A stretch of DNA of 64,000 nt, from the NCBI GenBank assembly GCA_036557525.1, contig DATBHH010000119.1, forward strand, positions 10,559 to 74,558, read 5' to 3'. The position numbers were made by a program, and so were the translations under genes. Positions 51,126 through 59,941 of this stretch are shown here, piece by piece (within the stretch, counting starts at the first letter, position 1; each line of letters begins with the position of its first letter). The notes under the pieces are model-generated. The model was not told the DNA's origin, did not search any database, and worked only from the letters and a program-made list of their open reading frames with translations. The stretch comes from VRUE01 sp036557525 (lineage in GTDB: Bacteria > Actinomycetota > Thermoleophilia > Solirubrobacterales > 70-9).

Positions 51126-51965
51126 ATGCGCCGGTCCTGTGTGGCTGCCGTGCTCGTCCTTCCGATCGCGATCACCGCGATCCTCCTGGCTGGGTCCGCG
51201 GCCGGCGACAGCACGCCGAACTTCCCACCGCTGCCGCCGATCCACGTCCACCTCCCGCACCCCCAGGCGAAGGCGTTCTTCGATGTCGTCGTCGAAGGTG
51301 AAGCGACCGACCGGCTCGACTCGCAGCTTTCGGGCGAAACGGGGACCTGCCTGTACACCGAGGACGCGACCGTCAAAGAGGGCCTGACCTACCAGCGCGG
51401 CAAAGGCGTCACCGTCGAGTTCGACCGCTACGGCAACGAGGCGCTCGTCCACCGCTCCGGCCGCGAGAGCGATTCCTCGCTCTCGGCGAAACTGACGCAG
51501 AAAAAAACCGCGACGGGCGGGAGCCAGGCCTCGCCCGCGCATCCCCCGGCTCCGTGCGGCGTCCCCCCCGTCGACCTCTCCCAGAACGGCGACTGCAACA
51601 AGCCGTTCCATGACGACGGGAAACTGCTCCTCGCCTACGAAGACGGTGGGTTGCTGCTCACGATCGGACACACCAACGGCCTCTCGGTTGTCTTCGAAGA
51701 AAACAAATGCGGCATCGACCCGCAGACGGGCATCACCGCCCAGTCCGCCTTCACCTGGCCGAACCTGCCGCCGCTGGAAAGGGCGCCGCTGCCGATCAAA
51801 AAAATCTTCGGCAAAAAACATGTCCTGGTCGTCCCCATGCGCTCATCGGACGTCGGGAAAGAAAAGCGCGAAAAACGCGATGTGACGGGCGGCGCGCTGA
51901 AAGGGTTCCAGGTCGAGACCGCGTTCAACAAAGCCACCGTCCGCCTGATCCGCAAGGGCCACTGA
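51126..51965 (+). CDS. Secreted protein of unknown function
   Basis: This 279-residue protein has a signal peptide (MRRSCVAAVLVLPIAITAIL, cleavage near SAAG). The mature part is beta-rich: VHLPHPQAKAFFDVVVEGEA, GTCLYTEDATVKEG, KGVTVEFDRYGNEALVHRSG, NGDCNKPFHDDGKLLLAY, a Pro-rich linker and a C-terminal strand (VRLIRKGH). Four or so cysteines could form disulphides. No family recognised. Convergent with the Hpt gene (gap 14 bases). Confidence 0.72.
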   Translation: MRRSCVAAVLVLPIAITAILLAGSAAGDSTPNFPPLPPIHVHLPHPQAKAFFDVVVEGEATDRLDSQLSGETGTCLYTEDATVKEGLTYQRGKGVTVEFDRYGNEALVHRSGRESDSSLSAKLTQKKTATGGSQASPAHPPAPCGVPPVDLSQNGDCNKPFHDDGKLLLAYEDGGLLLTIGHTNGLSVVFEENKCGIDPQTGITAQSAFTWPNLPPLERAPLPIKKIFGKKHVLVVPMRSSDVGKEKREKRDVTGGALKGFQVETAFNKATVRLIRKGH

Positions 51966-51979
51966 CCCGCCGCGGGCGG

Positions 51980-52345
51980 TCAGGCGCTGAACAGCTGGGC
52001 GAGCGAGCGGCCGACGTCCGGCGGCTCCTCCTTGCCCTCCGCCGCCGCCGCGGCGCCGTCGGAGAGCGCTTTCGCAGCGTCGGCGATCTGGTGCGAGCGG
52101 CCGCCGCGGATGACGCCCGTTTTCTTCGCTTCGGCGAGGTCCGATTCCATCAGCCCGGCGAGCTCGGCGAGCCGGCGGAGGCCTACCGCGCCGGCGGTGC
52201 CGCGCAGGGCGTGGGCTTCCGCCCGGAGGGTCTCGAAGTCGTCGGTCTCGGTCGCGAGCCCGGCTGAGATCACGTCACAGCGCCGTTTCGCCTCCTCGGC
52301 GAAGGACTTCAGAAGCTCGGGATCGGGTGCGGTCGTCTCGCTCAC
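51980..52345 (-). CDS. Hpt (histidine phosphotransfer) domain protein
   Basis: This 121-residue protein is almost only an Hpt four-helix bundle: LLKSFAEEAKRRCDVISAGL, then the phospho-accepting histidine in EAHALRGTAGAVGLRRLAEL, then the helix LMESDLAEAKKTG. Hpt domains relay phosphoryl groups between receiver domains. No histidine kinase or response regulator lies nearby, so it is an orphan. It overlaps the upstream lipoprotein gene by 4 bases (ATGA), meaning both are translated from one transcript; the reason for that pairing is not clear. Confidence 0.82.
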   Translation of the reverse strand: MSETTAPDPELLKSFAEEAKRRCDVISAGLATETDDFETLRAEAHALRGTAGAVGLRRLAELAGLMESDLAEAKKTGVIRGGRSHQIADAAKALSDGAAAAAEGKEEPPDVGRSLAQLFSA

Positions 52346-53391
52346 TCTGCAACCCTTTCAATTTCTCGGGTCATCAGGTCGACGCCGAACGCGCCCTCGA
52401 CCTCGCCGGCGATCTTCCCGTTTTCGTCGATCACGAACAGCCATGGCTCGGTCGGCAGGTGATAGGCACGGACCTGCGGCCGCACGCCCTCGTTCGGATC
52501 GTTGTGGTTGTAGATGTCCATATGGATGAAGTTGACCTTGTCTCCCCATCTCTGCTTGACCTGGTTGGCCACGCCCAAGACCGGGCCGCATACCCGACTC
52601 TGGCAGAACTGAGGGGTCGCAAACAAGAGGGCGATCGGTTCCTTCCCCACAACATCCGCGAAGTCGACCTTGTTTTGGGTACCCGGCGCGGTCGGCGTGT
52701 GGATGACAGGCGCCGGGTCGCCGACCCGCGGGACTTCGGTGAATTCGCCGACGATCGCGCTCGGCAGGACCGCCCCGGTGAAGCTGCCGTCTTCTTCTTC
52801 GATCACCGCGGCGACCCGCCACTCGCCGTCGCTCGGGAAGTCGATCTTGGTGCTGTAGACGACCGTCGAGGCGTTTTCGTCGTCAGCGCTTTCGTGGAAG
52901 GCCGGCTGAGTTTCGAGTGTTTCGATCGCGGCCGGGAACGGGCCGATCGCCGGCGCTTCGAGCGCTTCGTGCCGGGCCCGGGCAATCGCCCCTTTGCGCT
53001 GTTTTTTCGTTTCCGCGGCCGGGCCTTCGAGTTTCTTCTTCGGCGGCGGGGCCTTCGAGATGTAGATGGCGACCTTCGCGTCGGAGATCGGGCTGCGATC
53101 GTTGTGGGCGACGCCGAACGGGTAGCGGTTCTCGCCCCTGTAGAAGACCATCGCTGCCGGTGAGACGACGACTTCGGCCGGGCCCGAGGTCCCTTTCACC
53201 ACTTCGGCGAGCGAGCGCCCGTTGGGGCTCGGGAACCCGCGCTTCGGCGGCGCCGGCCGGCTGACGGCGGCTTCGCTCTCGGTCGTGGTCGAGCCGGAGC
53301 CGCCGCAGGCGGAAACCAGGACGGCGGCCAAAAGCGCGCAGGCGAAAGCGGATGTGACCCGGGCCAGAGGAGGGAACATCGGGGAGCGCAT
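52342..53391 (-). CDS. Thioredoxin-like (SCO1/TlpA-type) lipoprotein
   Basis: This 349-residue protein has a lipoprotein signal with lipobox LVSACGG (Cys24 or so). A Ser/Thr/Pro linker, a beta-rich domain with NRYPFGVAHNDRSPISDA, and a C-terminal thioredoxin-like domain (from DFADVVGKEPIALLFATPQF) follow. The active-site region reads FCQSRVCGPV, a CxxxC motif as in SCO1-type proteins. MDIYNHNDPNEG and PTEPWLFVIDENGKI are later conserved stretches. It may act in disulphide or copper handling on the outer membrane face; inference. ATG 53391 is the probable start (or ATG 53379). Confidence 0.8.
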   Translation of the reverse strand: MRSPMFPPLARVTSAFACALLAAVLVSACGGSGSTTTESEAAVSRPAPPKRGFPSPNGRSLAEVVKGTSGPAEVVVSPAAMVFYRGENRYPFGVAHNDRSPISDAKVAIYISKAPPPKKKLEGPAAETKKQRKGAIARARHEALEAPAIGPFPAAIETLETQPAFHESADDENASTVVYSTKIDFPSDGEWRVAAVIEEEDGSFTGAVLPSAIVGEFTEVPRVGDPAPVIHTPTAPGTQNKVDFADVVGKEPIALLFATPQFCQSRVCGPVLGVANQVKQRWGDKVNFIHMDIYNHNDPNEGVRPQVRAYHLPTEPWLFVIDENGKIAGEVEGAFGVDLMTREIERVAE

Positions 53392-53436
53392 GTTATTAGG
53401 GTGCGCTGAACCGGAATCGAGCGCGAGGAGAGCGAG

Positions 53437-54168
53437 TTGGCGGAGCGAGCAGCGGTGATCACGGGAGCCTCGAGCGGGATCGGGCTGGCGATCGCTCGGC
53501 TTCTCGGCGAGGAAGGCTACGCGCTGACCGTGTCCGCGCGGCGCCCCGAGAAGCTCGAGGCGGCCGCCGATGGCCTGCGGGCCGATGGGCTCGAGGTCCA
53601 GAGCGTCGCCGCCAACATGACCGATGAGGAGGACGTCGTCTCCCTCTTCGCCAAGCACAGGGATGCCTACGGCCGCCTCGACGTGCTCGTCAACAACGCG
53701 GGAGTCGGGATCGGGGCGCCGATGGAGGAGATCCAGACGAAGTACCTCGACATGCAGCTCGGGGTCAATTTGCGGGCGCTGATCATCGGTACCCGCGAGG
53801 GCCTGCCGCTGCTGCGCGAGGCGGGCGCCGAGCACGGCAAGGCGCTGATCGTCAACACCGCTTCGATCGCCGGCAAGGGGGGTCAGGCCTGGCTATCGAT
53901 CTACGCGGCGACCAAGGCGGCGGTGATCAACTTCACCCAGTCGACGCATCGTGAGTACGGCGGCGAGGGGATCCAGTGCACCGCGCTTGCACCGGGCTTC
54001 GTCGATACCCCGATGACCGAGTTCGCCAAGGGCCAGGTCCCGGGCGAGGAAATGATCCGGCCCGAGGACATCGCCGAGGCGGTCCGCTTCCTGCTGCGAA
54101 CATCGCCTAACTGCCATGTCCCCGAGATCGTCTTCACCCGGCCGAGCGAGGGGTTCGACGCCCCCTAG
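53437..54168 (+). CDS. Short-chain dehydrogenase/reductase (SDR)
   Basis: This 243-residue NAD(P)-dependent oxidoreductase has all classical SDR marks: TGASSGIG (cofactor glycines), NNAGVG, catalytic Ser in NTASIAGKGG, YAATK (Tyr and Lys of the active site) and PGFVDTPM. Typical length. The substrate is not deducible. TTG start with a GAGGAG site shortly upstream. The end overlaps the start of the glycosyltransferase by about 50 bases in another frame. It is divergent from the thioredoxin-like lipoprotein gene (45 bases between). Confidence 0.93.
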   Translation: MAERAAVITGASSGIGLAIARLLGEEGYALTVSARRPEKLEAAADGLRADGLEVQSVAANMTDEEDVVSLFAKHRDAYGRLDVLVNNAGVGIGAPMEEIQTKYLDMQLGVNLRALIIGTREGLPLLREAGAEHGKALIVNTASIAGKGGQAWLSIYAATKAAVINFTQSTHREYGGEGIQCTALAPGFVDTPMTEFAKGQVPGEEMIRPEDIAEAVRFLLRTSPNCHVPEIVFTRPSEGFDAP

Positions 54169-55387
54169 GCGCTACCTGGTCGCCGCCTTCGGCGACCCCG
54201 GCCACGTCTTTCCCGCGATCGCCCTCGGCCGGGCGCTGGCGGCGGGCGGCGCCGAGGTCACGCTCGAGACGTGGGAGGAGCGCCGCGCCGCGGTCGAGGA
54301 CGCCGGCCTCGGCTTCGCCGCGGCCGAGGAATACCGGATGTTCCCGCCCCCCGACCCCGACTCGGCCGAAGGCAATCACGCCGCCGAGGCGGCACGGGCG
54401 CTGGTGCCGCTGCTCGAGGAGCTGCGGCCCGACGTCGTCGTCAGCGACATTCTGACCCTGGCGCCTGCGCTCGCCGCCGAGGTGGTGGGAATCCCGCGCG
54501 CGACCCTGATCCCCCACCTCTACCCCGCGGTCGAGCCCGGCCTGCCGTTCTTCGCGATCGGGCTGCGGGCGCCGCGGACGCCGGTCGGCCGCTGGGGCTG
54601 GCGCGCGGGCCGGCGGCTGCTGAACGTCGGCCTCGCGCACGGCAGGCGCGACCTCAACCGCCAGCGCGAGCGGCTCGGCCTGGCGCCGATCGAGCGCTTC
54701 CACGGAGGGATCAGCCCCGAACTGGCGTTGGTCGGGACCTTCCCCCAGCTCGAGTACCCGCGGCGCTGGCCGCGCGGGGTCGAGCTGACCGGGCCGATGA
54801 CCTTCGAGGTACCGCATCCCGACATCGGGCTGCCGCCCGGCGACGCACCGCTCGTCCTCGTCGCCCCGAGCACCGCCCACGATTCGGGAAACCGCCTCGT
54901 CCGGACCGCGCTCGCCGCGCTCGCCGACGAGCCGGTCCGCGTCGTCGCGACGACCAACCGGGTCCGCCCGCAGGGCCCGATCGAGGTGCCCGGCAACGCG
55001 ATCGTGGTCGACTGGCTCAGCTACAGCCAGCTGATGCCGGCGGCGTCGCTGGTCATCTCCCACGGCGGCCACGGCACCGTCGCCCGCGCCCTCGGCGCCG
55101 GCACCCCGCTGCTCGTCTGTCCCTTCACCGGCGACATGAGCGAGACCGCGATGCGGGTCGCCTGGGCGAAGGTCGGGCTCTCGCTGCCGTGGCGGCTGTG
55201 CCGGCCGGCGCCGCTGCGCTGGGCGGCGCAGCGGATTCTCTCCGACCCGTCGTTCACCGCTCGCGCGGAAGCGATCGCGGCCTGGGGCCGGGCCCACGAC
55301 GGCGCCCGGCGCGGCGCCGAGCTCGTCGAGGAAATGGCCACCTCGAAGCTCCGGGGGTGGGACTCGAACCCACAACTTCTCGGTTAA
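54116..55387 (+). CDS. GT1-type (UGT/MGT-like) glycosyltransferase
   Basis: This roughly 423-residue GT-B glycosyltransferase has an N-terminal acceptor half from RRYLVAAFGDPGHVFPAIAL with RPDVVVSDI. The C-terminal donor half has LVAPSTAHDSGNR, IVVDWLSYSQLMPAASLVIS, HGGHGTVARALGAGTPLLV and ET-A-RV-W. The HGG...G..P.L motif marks binding of a nucleotide sugar. The acceptor is unknown (glycolipid or small molecule). The reading frame continues into the antisense strand of tRNA-Asn and ends in its anticodon, so the last 14 or so residues are tRNA-encoded. ATG 54116 is the best start, though it overlaps the SDR gene by 53 bases. Confidence 0.87.
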   Translation: MSPRSSSPGRARGSTPPRRYLVAAFGDPGHVFPAIALGRALAAGGAEVTLETWEERRAAVEDAGLGFAAAEEYRMFPPPDPDSAEGNHAAEAARALVPLLEELRPDVVVSDILTLAPALAAEVVGIPRATLIPHLYPAVEPGLPFFAIGLRAPRTPVGRWGWRAGRRLLNVGLAHGRRDLNRQRERLGLAPIERFHGGISPELALVGTFPQLEYPRRWPRGVELTGPMTFEVPHPDIGLPPGDAPLVLVAPSTAHDSGNRLVRTALAALADEPVRVVATTNRVRPQGPIEVPGNAIVVDWLSYSQLMPAASLVISHGGHGTVARALGAGTPLLVCPFTGDMSETAMRVAWAKVGLSLPWRLCRPAPLRWAAQRILSDPSFTARAEAIAAWGRAHDGARRGAELVEEMATSKLRGWDSNPQLLG

Positions 55388-55421
55388 CAGCCGAGCGCTC
55401 TGCCGATTGAGCTACCCCGGA
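55349..55421 (-). tRNA. tRNA-Asn (anticodon GTT)
   Basis: The 73-base gene folds as a cloverleaf: acceptor TCCGGGG/CCCCGGA, D-arm TAGCTCAATCGGCAGAGC, anticodon stem CTCGG/CCGAG with loop CTGTTAA (anticodon GTT at 55386-55388), T-arm GTGGGTTCGAGTCCCAC. No encoded CCA. It lies antisense to the 3' end of the glycosyltransferase gene. Confidence 0.95.
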
Positions 55422-55443
55422 ACGGCCCGGGAGAATTTACCGG

Positions 55444-57213
55444 TTAGCTTCCGACCCGCTCGGCGCGGGCGATCTGCTCGACGAGCGCCGCCCGCTCGCG
55501 GCTGAGCTCGGCACGTCGGGTGAAGTCCGCGCCCTCGCCGGCGGCGGCGATCTCGGCCTCGAGCCGCCCCTGCTCGAGCAGCATGTAGTTGAGCTCCATC
55601 GCCTCCGGCGAGGAGGGCTCGTCGTCGGCGACGATCACGAGCTCGGTGATCAGGCCGGCGAGCTCGGCGTCCTCGCGGGGGAGGTTCGACGCCGGGTCCT
55701 CGAGGTTGTCGGCGAGCCAGGCCGCGGCGCGGGCGCCGAGCTTCGAGAGGTGGCCTTCGTCGAGCTTGGCGAGGAAGCCCTTGCCATCCTCGGGCAGCGC
55801 GATGCACATCGCCAGCAGCGCCCGCTCGCGTCGCTCGCGCGAGGTCAGCTCGCCGCGCGGCCGCTGCGGCGCGGCGGTCCGCGGCTCGGGCGGTTGCGCC
55901 CCGCCGCTCAGCGGCTGGGCGGCGATCAGCCGTCCCATCACCAGCGCCGGGTCGAGTTCGAGACGCTCGGCGACCACCCGCACCAGCTCGTCGCGGCTCG
56001 CCCCCTCCCCCATTGCCGCCAGGATCGGTGCCAGCTCAGCCAGCGCCCGGTCGCGCTCGGCCGGGGAGGCGATGTCGGTGCGGTCGAGGACGAGGCTGAC
56101 CTGGAAGGCGGGCAGCTCGATCGCCGCCTCGAGCAGGCCGCCGAACCGGTCGGCGCCTCCCTCCTCGGCGACCATCTCGGCCGGGTCCTCGCCGGCCGGC
56201 ATCGGCGCGACGCGCAGCCGCATCCGCCGGTCGGCCGCGACCTGCTGGGTCCGCAGCATCGCCTCCTGGCCCGCGGAGTCGGCGTCGAGGGCGAGGATCA
56301 CCTCCTCGACCATCCCCGACAGCGCCGCGACCTGTTTCGTCGTTATCGCGGTTCCCATCACCCCGACGGCCTCCTCGATCCCCGCCTGGTGCAGCGCGAG
56401 GACGTCGGTGTAGCCCTCGACGACGACCGCCCGTCCCGCCCTCGCGATCGCCTCCTTCGCAAGATCGATCCCGTAGAGCATGTCGCTCTTGTGGAAGAAC
56501 TCGGTCTCGGCGGTGTTGACGTACTTGGCGCCCTGGTCGGAGCGCATCGCGCGGCCGCCGAAGCCGAGGGTGCGGCCGCGGCGGTCGCGGATCGGGAACA
56601 TGATCCGGGCCCGGAAGCGGTCGTACTCGCCTCCCCCCCGGCCGCGCTGGGCGAGGCCGACGGCGCGCAGCTGGCCGACGTCGAACCCGGCGCGCTGGCC
56701 GCGGACGAGGACGGTGTCCCACGCGCTCGGCGCGTAGCCGACCCCGAACCGGCGCAGCGTCTCCTCCGTCAGGCCGCGCCCCGCCAGGTAGGCGCGCGCC
56801 TTCGCGGCCTCCTCCGAGTCCCAGAGATAGCTGGCGTAGAAGGCGGCGGTGCGGTCGAGCAGCTCGCCGAGCCGGCGCCGCTGCAGGCGGCGCGCCTCGG
56901 CCTGCGGGTCCTCGCGCTCGCGCTCGAGCTCGACCCCGTAGCGGTCGGCGAGGAGTTCGACGGCCTCGGCGAACCCGAGACCCTCCTTCTCCTCGACGAA
57001 CTTGATCGTGTCGCCGCCGACCCCGCACCCGAAGCAGTGGTAGAGCTTCTCCTGGGGATCGACCGAGAACGAGGGCGTGCGCTCCTCGTGGAACGGGCAG
57101 AGGCCGACCCAGCGCGCCCCCTGGCGGCGGAGGTCGGTGTGGGCGGAGACGACCTCGACGATGTCGGCCGCCTGCTTGACCCGCTCGAGGCTGTCGGAGG
57201 AGATCAGCGCCAC
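55444..57213 (-). CDS. dnaG: DNA primase DnaG
   Basis: DnaG makes RNA primers for lagging-strand synthesis. The 589-residue protein has the N-terminal CHC2 zinc finger (C39, H42, C60, C63 in GLCPFH and YHCFGCG), the catalytic core with GFGGRAM and KYVNTAETEFFHKS, and the TOPRIM domain with VVVEGYTDVLAL and LALDADSAGQEA metal-binding acids. A C-terminal helical domain (about 430-589) for helicase contact follows. GTG start at 57213, overlapping the stop of dgt by one base, so both are cotranscribed. Classic dgt-dnaG pair of actinobacteria. Confidence 0.97.
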   Translation of the reverse strand: MALISSDSLERVKQAADIVEVVSAHTDLRRQGARWVGLCPFHEERTPSFSVDPQEKLYHCFGCGVGGDTIKFVEEKEGLGFAEAVELLADRYGVELEREREDPQAEARRLQRRRLGELLDRTAAFYASYLWDSEEAAKARAYLAGRGLTEETLRRFGVGYAPSAWDTVLVRGQRAGFDVGQLRAVGLAQRGRGGGEYDRFRARIMFPIRDRRGRTLGFGGRAMRSDQGAKYVNTAETEFFHKSDMLYGIDLAKEAIARAGRAVVVEGYTDVLALHQAGIEEAVGVMGTAITTKQVAALSGMVEEVILALDADSAGQEAMLRTQQVAADRRMRLRVAPMPAGEDPAEMVAEEGGADRFGGLLEAAIELPAFQVSLVLDRTDIASPAERDRALAELAPILAAMGEGASRDELVRVVAERLELDPALVMGRLIAAQPLSGGAQPPEPRTAAPQRPRGELTSRERRERALLAMCIALPEDGKGFLAKLDEGHLSKLGARAAAWLADNLEDPASNLPREDAELAGLITELVIVADDEPSSPEAMELNYMLLEQGRLEAEIAAAGEGADFTRRAELSRERAALVEQIARAERVGS

Positions 57214-58223
57214 TAGAACCTCGCCGCCTCGGGGACGGTCAGCTCGGTGAAGCGGGCGATGCAGTAGCGGTCGGTCATCCCAGCGATGTAATCGGCGACC
57301 CGCTGGCAGTCGCCGGCTCCGGGCTCGACCTCCGGCACCTCCTCGGGGTGCTCGATGTAGTGGTCGAAGAGGCCGCGCAGCGTCCGGTGCGCGCGCTCGT
57401 GCTCGCGCAGTGCCGCCTCGCCGAGGTAGACCTCGTCGAACATGAACTTCCGCAGCCGCAGCATCGCCCCGCCGACCTCCTCGCTCTGGGCGATGTCGCC
57501 GGCCTCGGCCGAGCGCTCGACGATGTCGCGGACGAGGGTGTCGATCCGCGCCGACCCGGTCGGCCCCAGCAGCTCGATCTCCGCCGCCGGCAGGTCCGCC
57601 TCGCCCAGGATTCCGGCCCGCAGCGCGTCATCGATGTCGTGGTTGATGTAGGCGACGCGGTCGACGAGCTTGACGATCCGGCCCTCCGGCGTCGCCGGGC
57701 GGTCGGACCCGGTGTGGTTGAGGATCCCGTCGCGGACCTGCTCGGTCAGGTTCAGCCCGCGGCCTTCGCGCTCGAGGACGTCGACGACCCGCAGCGAGTG
57801 GACGTTGTGCTTGAAGCCGGTGCCGCAGCGCTCCCGCAGTGCGGTGTCGAGCGCGCTCTCCCCCGTGTGCCCGAACGGCGGGTGGCCGAGGTCGTGGCCG
57901 AGCCCGATCGCCTCGGTCAGGTCCTCGTTGAGGCCGAGCGCGCGGGCGACCGTGCGGGCGATCCCGCATGCCTCGAGCGTGTGGGTCAGCCGCGTCCGGT
58001 AGTGATCGCCCTCGGGGGCGATGAACACCTGCGTCTTGTGCTTGAGGCGGCGGAAGGCCTTGGAGTGGACGATCCGGTCGCGGTCGCGCTGGAACGGGGT
58101 CCGCAGCGGGCTGTCGGGCTCCTCGACCCGGCGCCGGGCCGGGTAGGACGGGGTCCCGGCCTCGGAGAGGAACTCGGCCTCCCAGGCCCGCACCCGATCC
58201 CCGACGCTGGTTGTGACCTCCAC
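57213..58223 (-). CDS. dgt: Deoxyguanosinetriphosphate triphosphohydrolase-like protein
   Basis: This 336-residue HD-domain enzyme hydrolyses dNTPs (usually dGTP) to the nucleoside and triphosphate. It has PLRTPFQRDRDRIVHSKAFR, RLKHKTQVFIAPEGDHYRTR, the HD metal site (HTLEACGIARTVARAL, GLGHDLGHPPFGHTGE), LNLTEQVRDGILNHTG and YINHDIDDALRAG. GTG 58223 is chosen since homology begins shortly after; the open frame upstream is antisense-like. It overlaps the dnaG start. Confidence 0.95.
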   Translation of the reverse strand: MEVTTSVGDRVRAWEAEFLSEAGTPSYPARRRVEEPDSPLRTPFQRDRDRIVHSKAFRRLKHKTQVFIAPEGDHYRTRLTHTLEACGIARTVARALGLNEDLTEAIGLGHDLGHPPFGHTGESALDTALRERCGTGFKHNVHSLRVVDVLEREGRGLNLTEQVRDGILNHTGSDRPATPEGRIVKLVDRVAYINHDIDDALRAGILGEADLPAAEIELLGPTGSARIDTLVRDIVERSAEAGDIAQSEEVGGAMLRLRKFMFDEVYLGEAALREHERAHRTLRGLFDHYIEHPEEVPEVEPGAGDCQRVADYIAGMTDRYCIARFTELTVPEAARF

Positions 58224-58245
58224 GGGTCCGATCCTATGACCCACC

Positions 58246-58971
58246 TCAAGCCGCGGGGCGGAGCTGCACGTGCGCATGGTGCTCGAGCGTCTCGGTGATC
58301 GCCCGCTCGGCCTGGCGCAGTGCCGCCGCATTCGCCGCGGGCGCCTCGGCGAGCGGCCGGGCGATCGCCGCGACCAGGAACTGGTGCCCCTCCTCGGAGA
58401 GCGCGAAGGAGCCCGCCTCGCAGCCCGAGCAGACGACTCCGCCGGCGGCGCCCGAGAAGCCGGTCAGGTGTTCGGCCTCGCCGCAGTGCGCGCAGGAGGC
58501 GAGCTCGGGGGCGAAGCCCGCCGCCAACGCCAGCTTCAGCCGGAACGAGAGCGCGGTCTCGACCGCCGTCGCACGCACGGCGGCGGGGTCGTCGAGGATC
58601 GCCAGGTAGCGGCAGAGAAGGTTGTAGGCGGGCGGGTTCGGCTCGGCCGAGTCGAGCAGGCGGAGGACGGCGTCGCAGGCGCGGGCACCGGCGGTCAGGG
58701 CCGGGCCCGAGGCGCGCAGCCGCGGGTATCCGTCGACGGTCGAGACTCCGGTCACGGTCAGGAGCTCGCCGCGACCTTCGTGGAGGAGGAGGTCGAGGCG
58801 GAAGAACGGCTCGAGCCTGCCGCCGAAGCGCGAGCGGGGCCGGCGGGCGCCCTTGGCGATTGCCCCGATCCGCCCGCAGCGCGCCGAGTAGAGGTGGAGG
58901 ATGCGGTCGGCCTCGCCGTAGCGAATGCTGCGCAGGACGACCGCCTCGGTCTTCAGCGTCTTTCCGGGCAT
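58246..58971 (-). CDS. recO: DNA repair protein RecO
   Basis: RecO loads RecA on gapped DNA in the RecFOR pathway. The 241-residue protein starts KTLKTEAVVLRSIRYGEADR (OB-fold), has GAIAKGARRPRSRFGG, LEPFFRLDLLLHEGRGEL, and a zinc site of the long-form RecO proteins (CAHCGEAEHL ... CSGCEAGSF). ATG 58971 lies 7 bases after the mutM stop, so recO and mutM form an operon on the minus strand. Length is normal. Confidence 0.95.
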   Translation of the reverse strand: MPGKTLKTEAVVLRSIRYGEADRILHLYSARCGRIGAIAKGARRPRSRFGGRLEPFFRLDLLLHEGRGELLTVTGVSTVDGYPRLRASGPALTAGARACDAVLRLLDSAEPNPPAYNLLCRYLAILDDPAAVRATAVETALSFRLKLALAAGFAPELASCAHCGEAEHLTGFSGAAGGVVCSGCEAGSFALSEEGHQFLVAAIARPLAEAPAANAAALRQAERAITETLEHHAHVQLRPAA

Positions 58972-58978
58972 GACCGAT

Positions 58979-59896
58979 TTACGTTGAACGACGCGCCGGA
59001 CGCCGCGAGCGGCGCGGCCGGCGGCGGAGCCGCACCTGGCAGCCGGGGCAGTAGTACGTCGAGCGGCCGCCGACGACGATCCTGACGATCGTCCCGTCGC
59101 AGCGGGGGCACTCCTCCCCCTCGCGGGTGTGGACGAGGAACTCGTCCTGCATCGACCCGCGCTCGCCGCGCCCATCGCGGAAGTCGTCGATCGAGGCGCC
59201 GCCGCCATCTATCCCGGCTTCGAGCGCGGCGACGATGCCGGCGTGGAGCGCCTCGTGGTGCTCGGGCCGCATCGAGCCGGCCGGCGAGAGCGGGTGCAGG
59301 CGCGCCCTGAACAGCGCCTCGTCGGCGTAGATGTTGCCGACCCCGGCGACCCGCGACTGGTCGAGGAGGAACGACTTCAGCGGCGCGGTGCGACCGGCGG
59401 CGAGCTCGCCCAGCAACTCGGGCGTGAACTCCGCCGAGAGCGGCTCGACCCCGAGGCGCTCGAAGCGCTCCCCCAGCGCCGTGTCGTCGATCAGGAAGGC
59501 CTCGCCGAACCGGCGCGGGTCGGTGAACCAGAGCTCGCGGCCGTCGTCGAGGACGAAGCGGGCGCGGAGGAACCGCTCCTCAGCGCTGCGCTCGCCCTCG
59601 TACAGCCGCATCCCCTCGGAGGGGTCGAGCTTGCGGTCGCCCTCGACGAGGACGAGGTTGCCGGTCATCCGCAGGTGCATGACGAGCGTCCTACCGCCGT
59701 CGAGTGCGAGCAGCAGGTACTTTCCGCGGCGCCCCAGCCCCTCGATCCTCGCCCCGGACACCGCTTCGCCGAGCTCCTGCGGGGGCACGGGCCGTGACCA
59801 GCGCGGGTCGTAGACCTCGAGCCGCTCGATCCGGTGCCCCGCGATCTCGGGCTCGAGCTGACGGGCGACGGTCTCGACCTCGGGCAGCTCCGGCAT
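58979..59896 (-). CDS. mutM: Formamidopyrimidine-DNA glycosylase (Fpg/MutM)
   Basis: Removes oxidised purines (8-oxoguanine) from DNA and cuts the strand. The 305-residue protein has the N-terminal PELPEVE with catalytic Pro2 and Glu3, GRRGKYLLLAL, LVMHLRMTG, the helix-two-turn-helix (AGVGNIYADEALF), and a C-terminal zinc finger (CPRCDG ... YYCPGCQ). A basic Arg-rich tail of about 18 residues follows the finger. It is the first gene of a unit mutM-recO and precedes a tandem repeat stretch. Start ATG 59896. Confidence 0.97.
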   Translation of the reverse strand: MPELPEVETVARQLEPEIAGHRIERLEVYDPRWSRPVPPQELGEAVSGARIEGLGRRGKYLLLALDGGRTLVMHLRMTGNLVLVEGDRKLDPSEGMRLYEGERSAEERFLRARFVLDDGRELWFTDPRRFGEAFLIDDTALGERFERLGVEPLSAEFTPELLGELAAGRTAPLKSFLLDQSRVAGVGNIYADEALFRARLHPLSPAGSMRPEHHEALHAGIVAALEAGIDGGGASIDDFRDGRGERGSMQDEFLVHTREGEECPRCDGTIVRIVVGGRSTYYCPGCQVRLRRRPRRSRRPARRST

Positions 59897-59941
59897 CCCC
59901 TGGTTCTACCCCATCGATGTCGTACTTCCTTAGCCCCAGTC

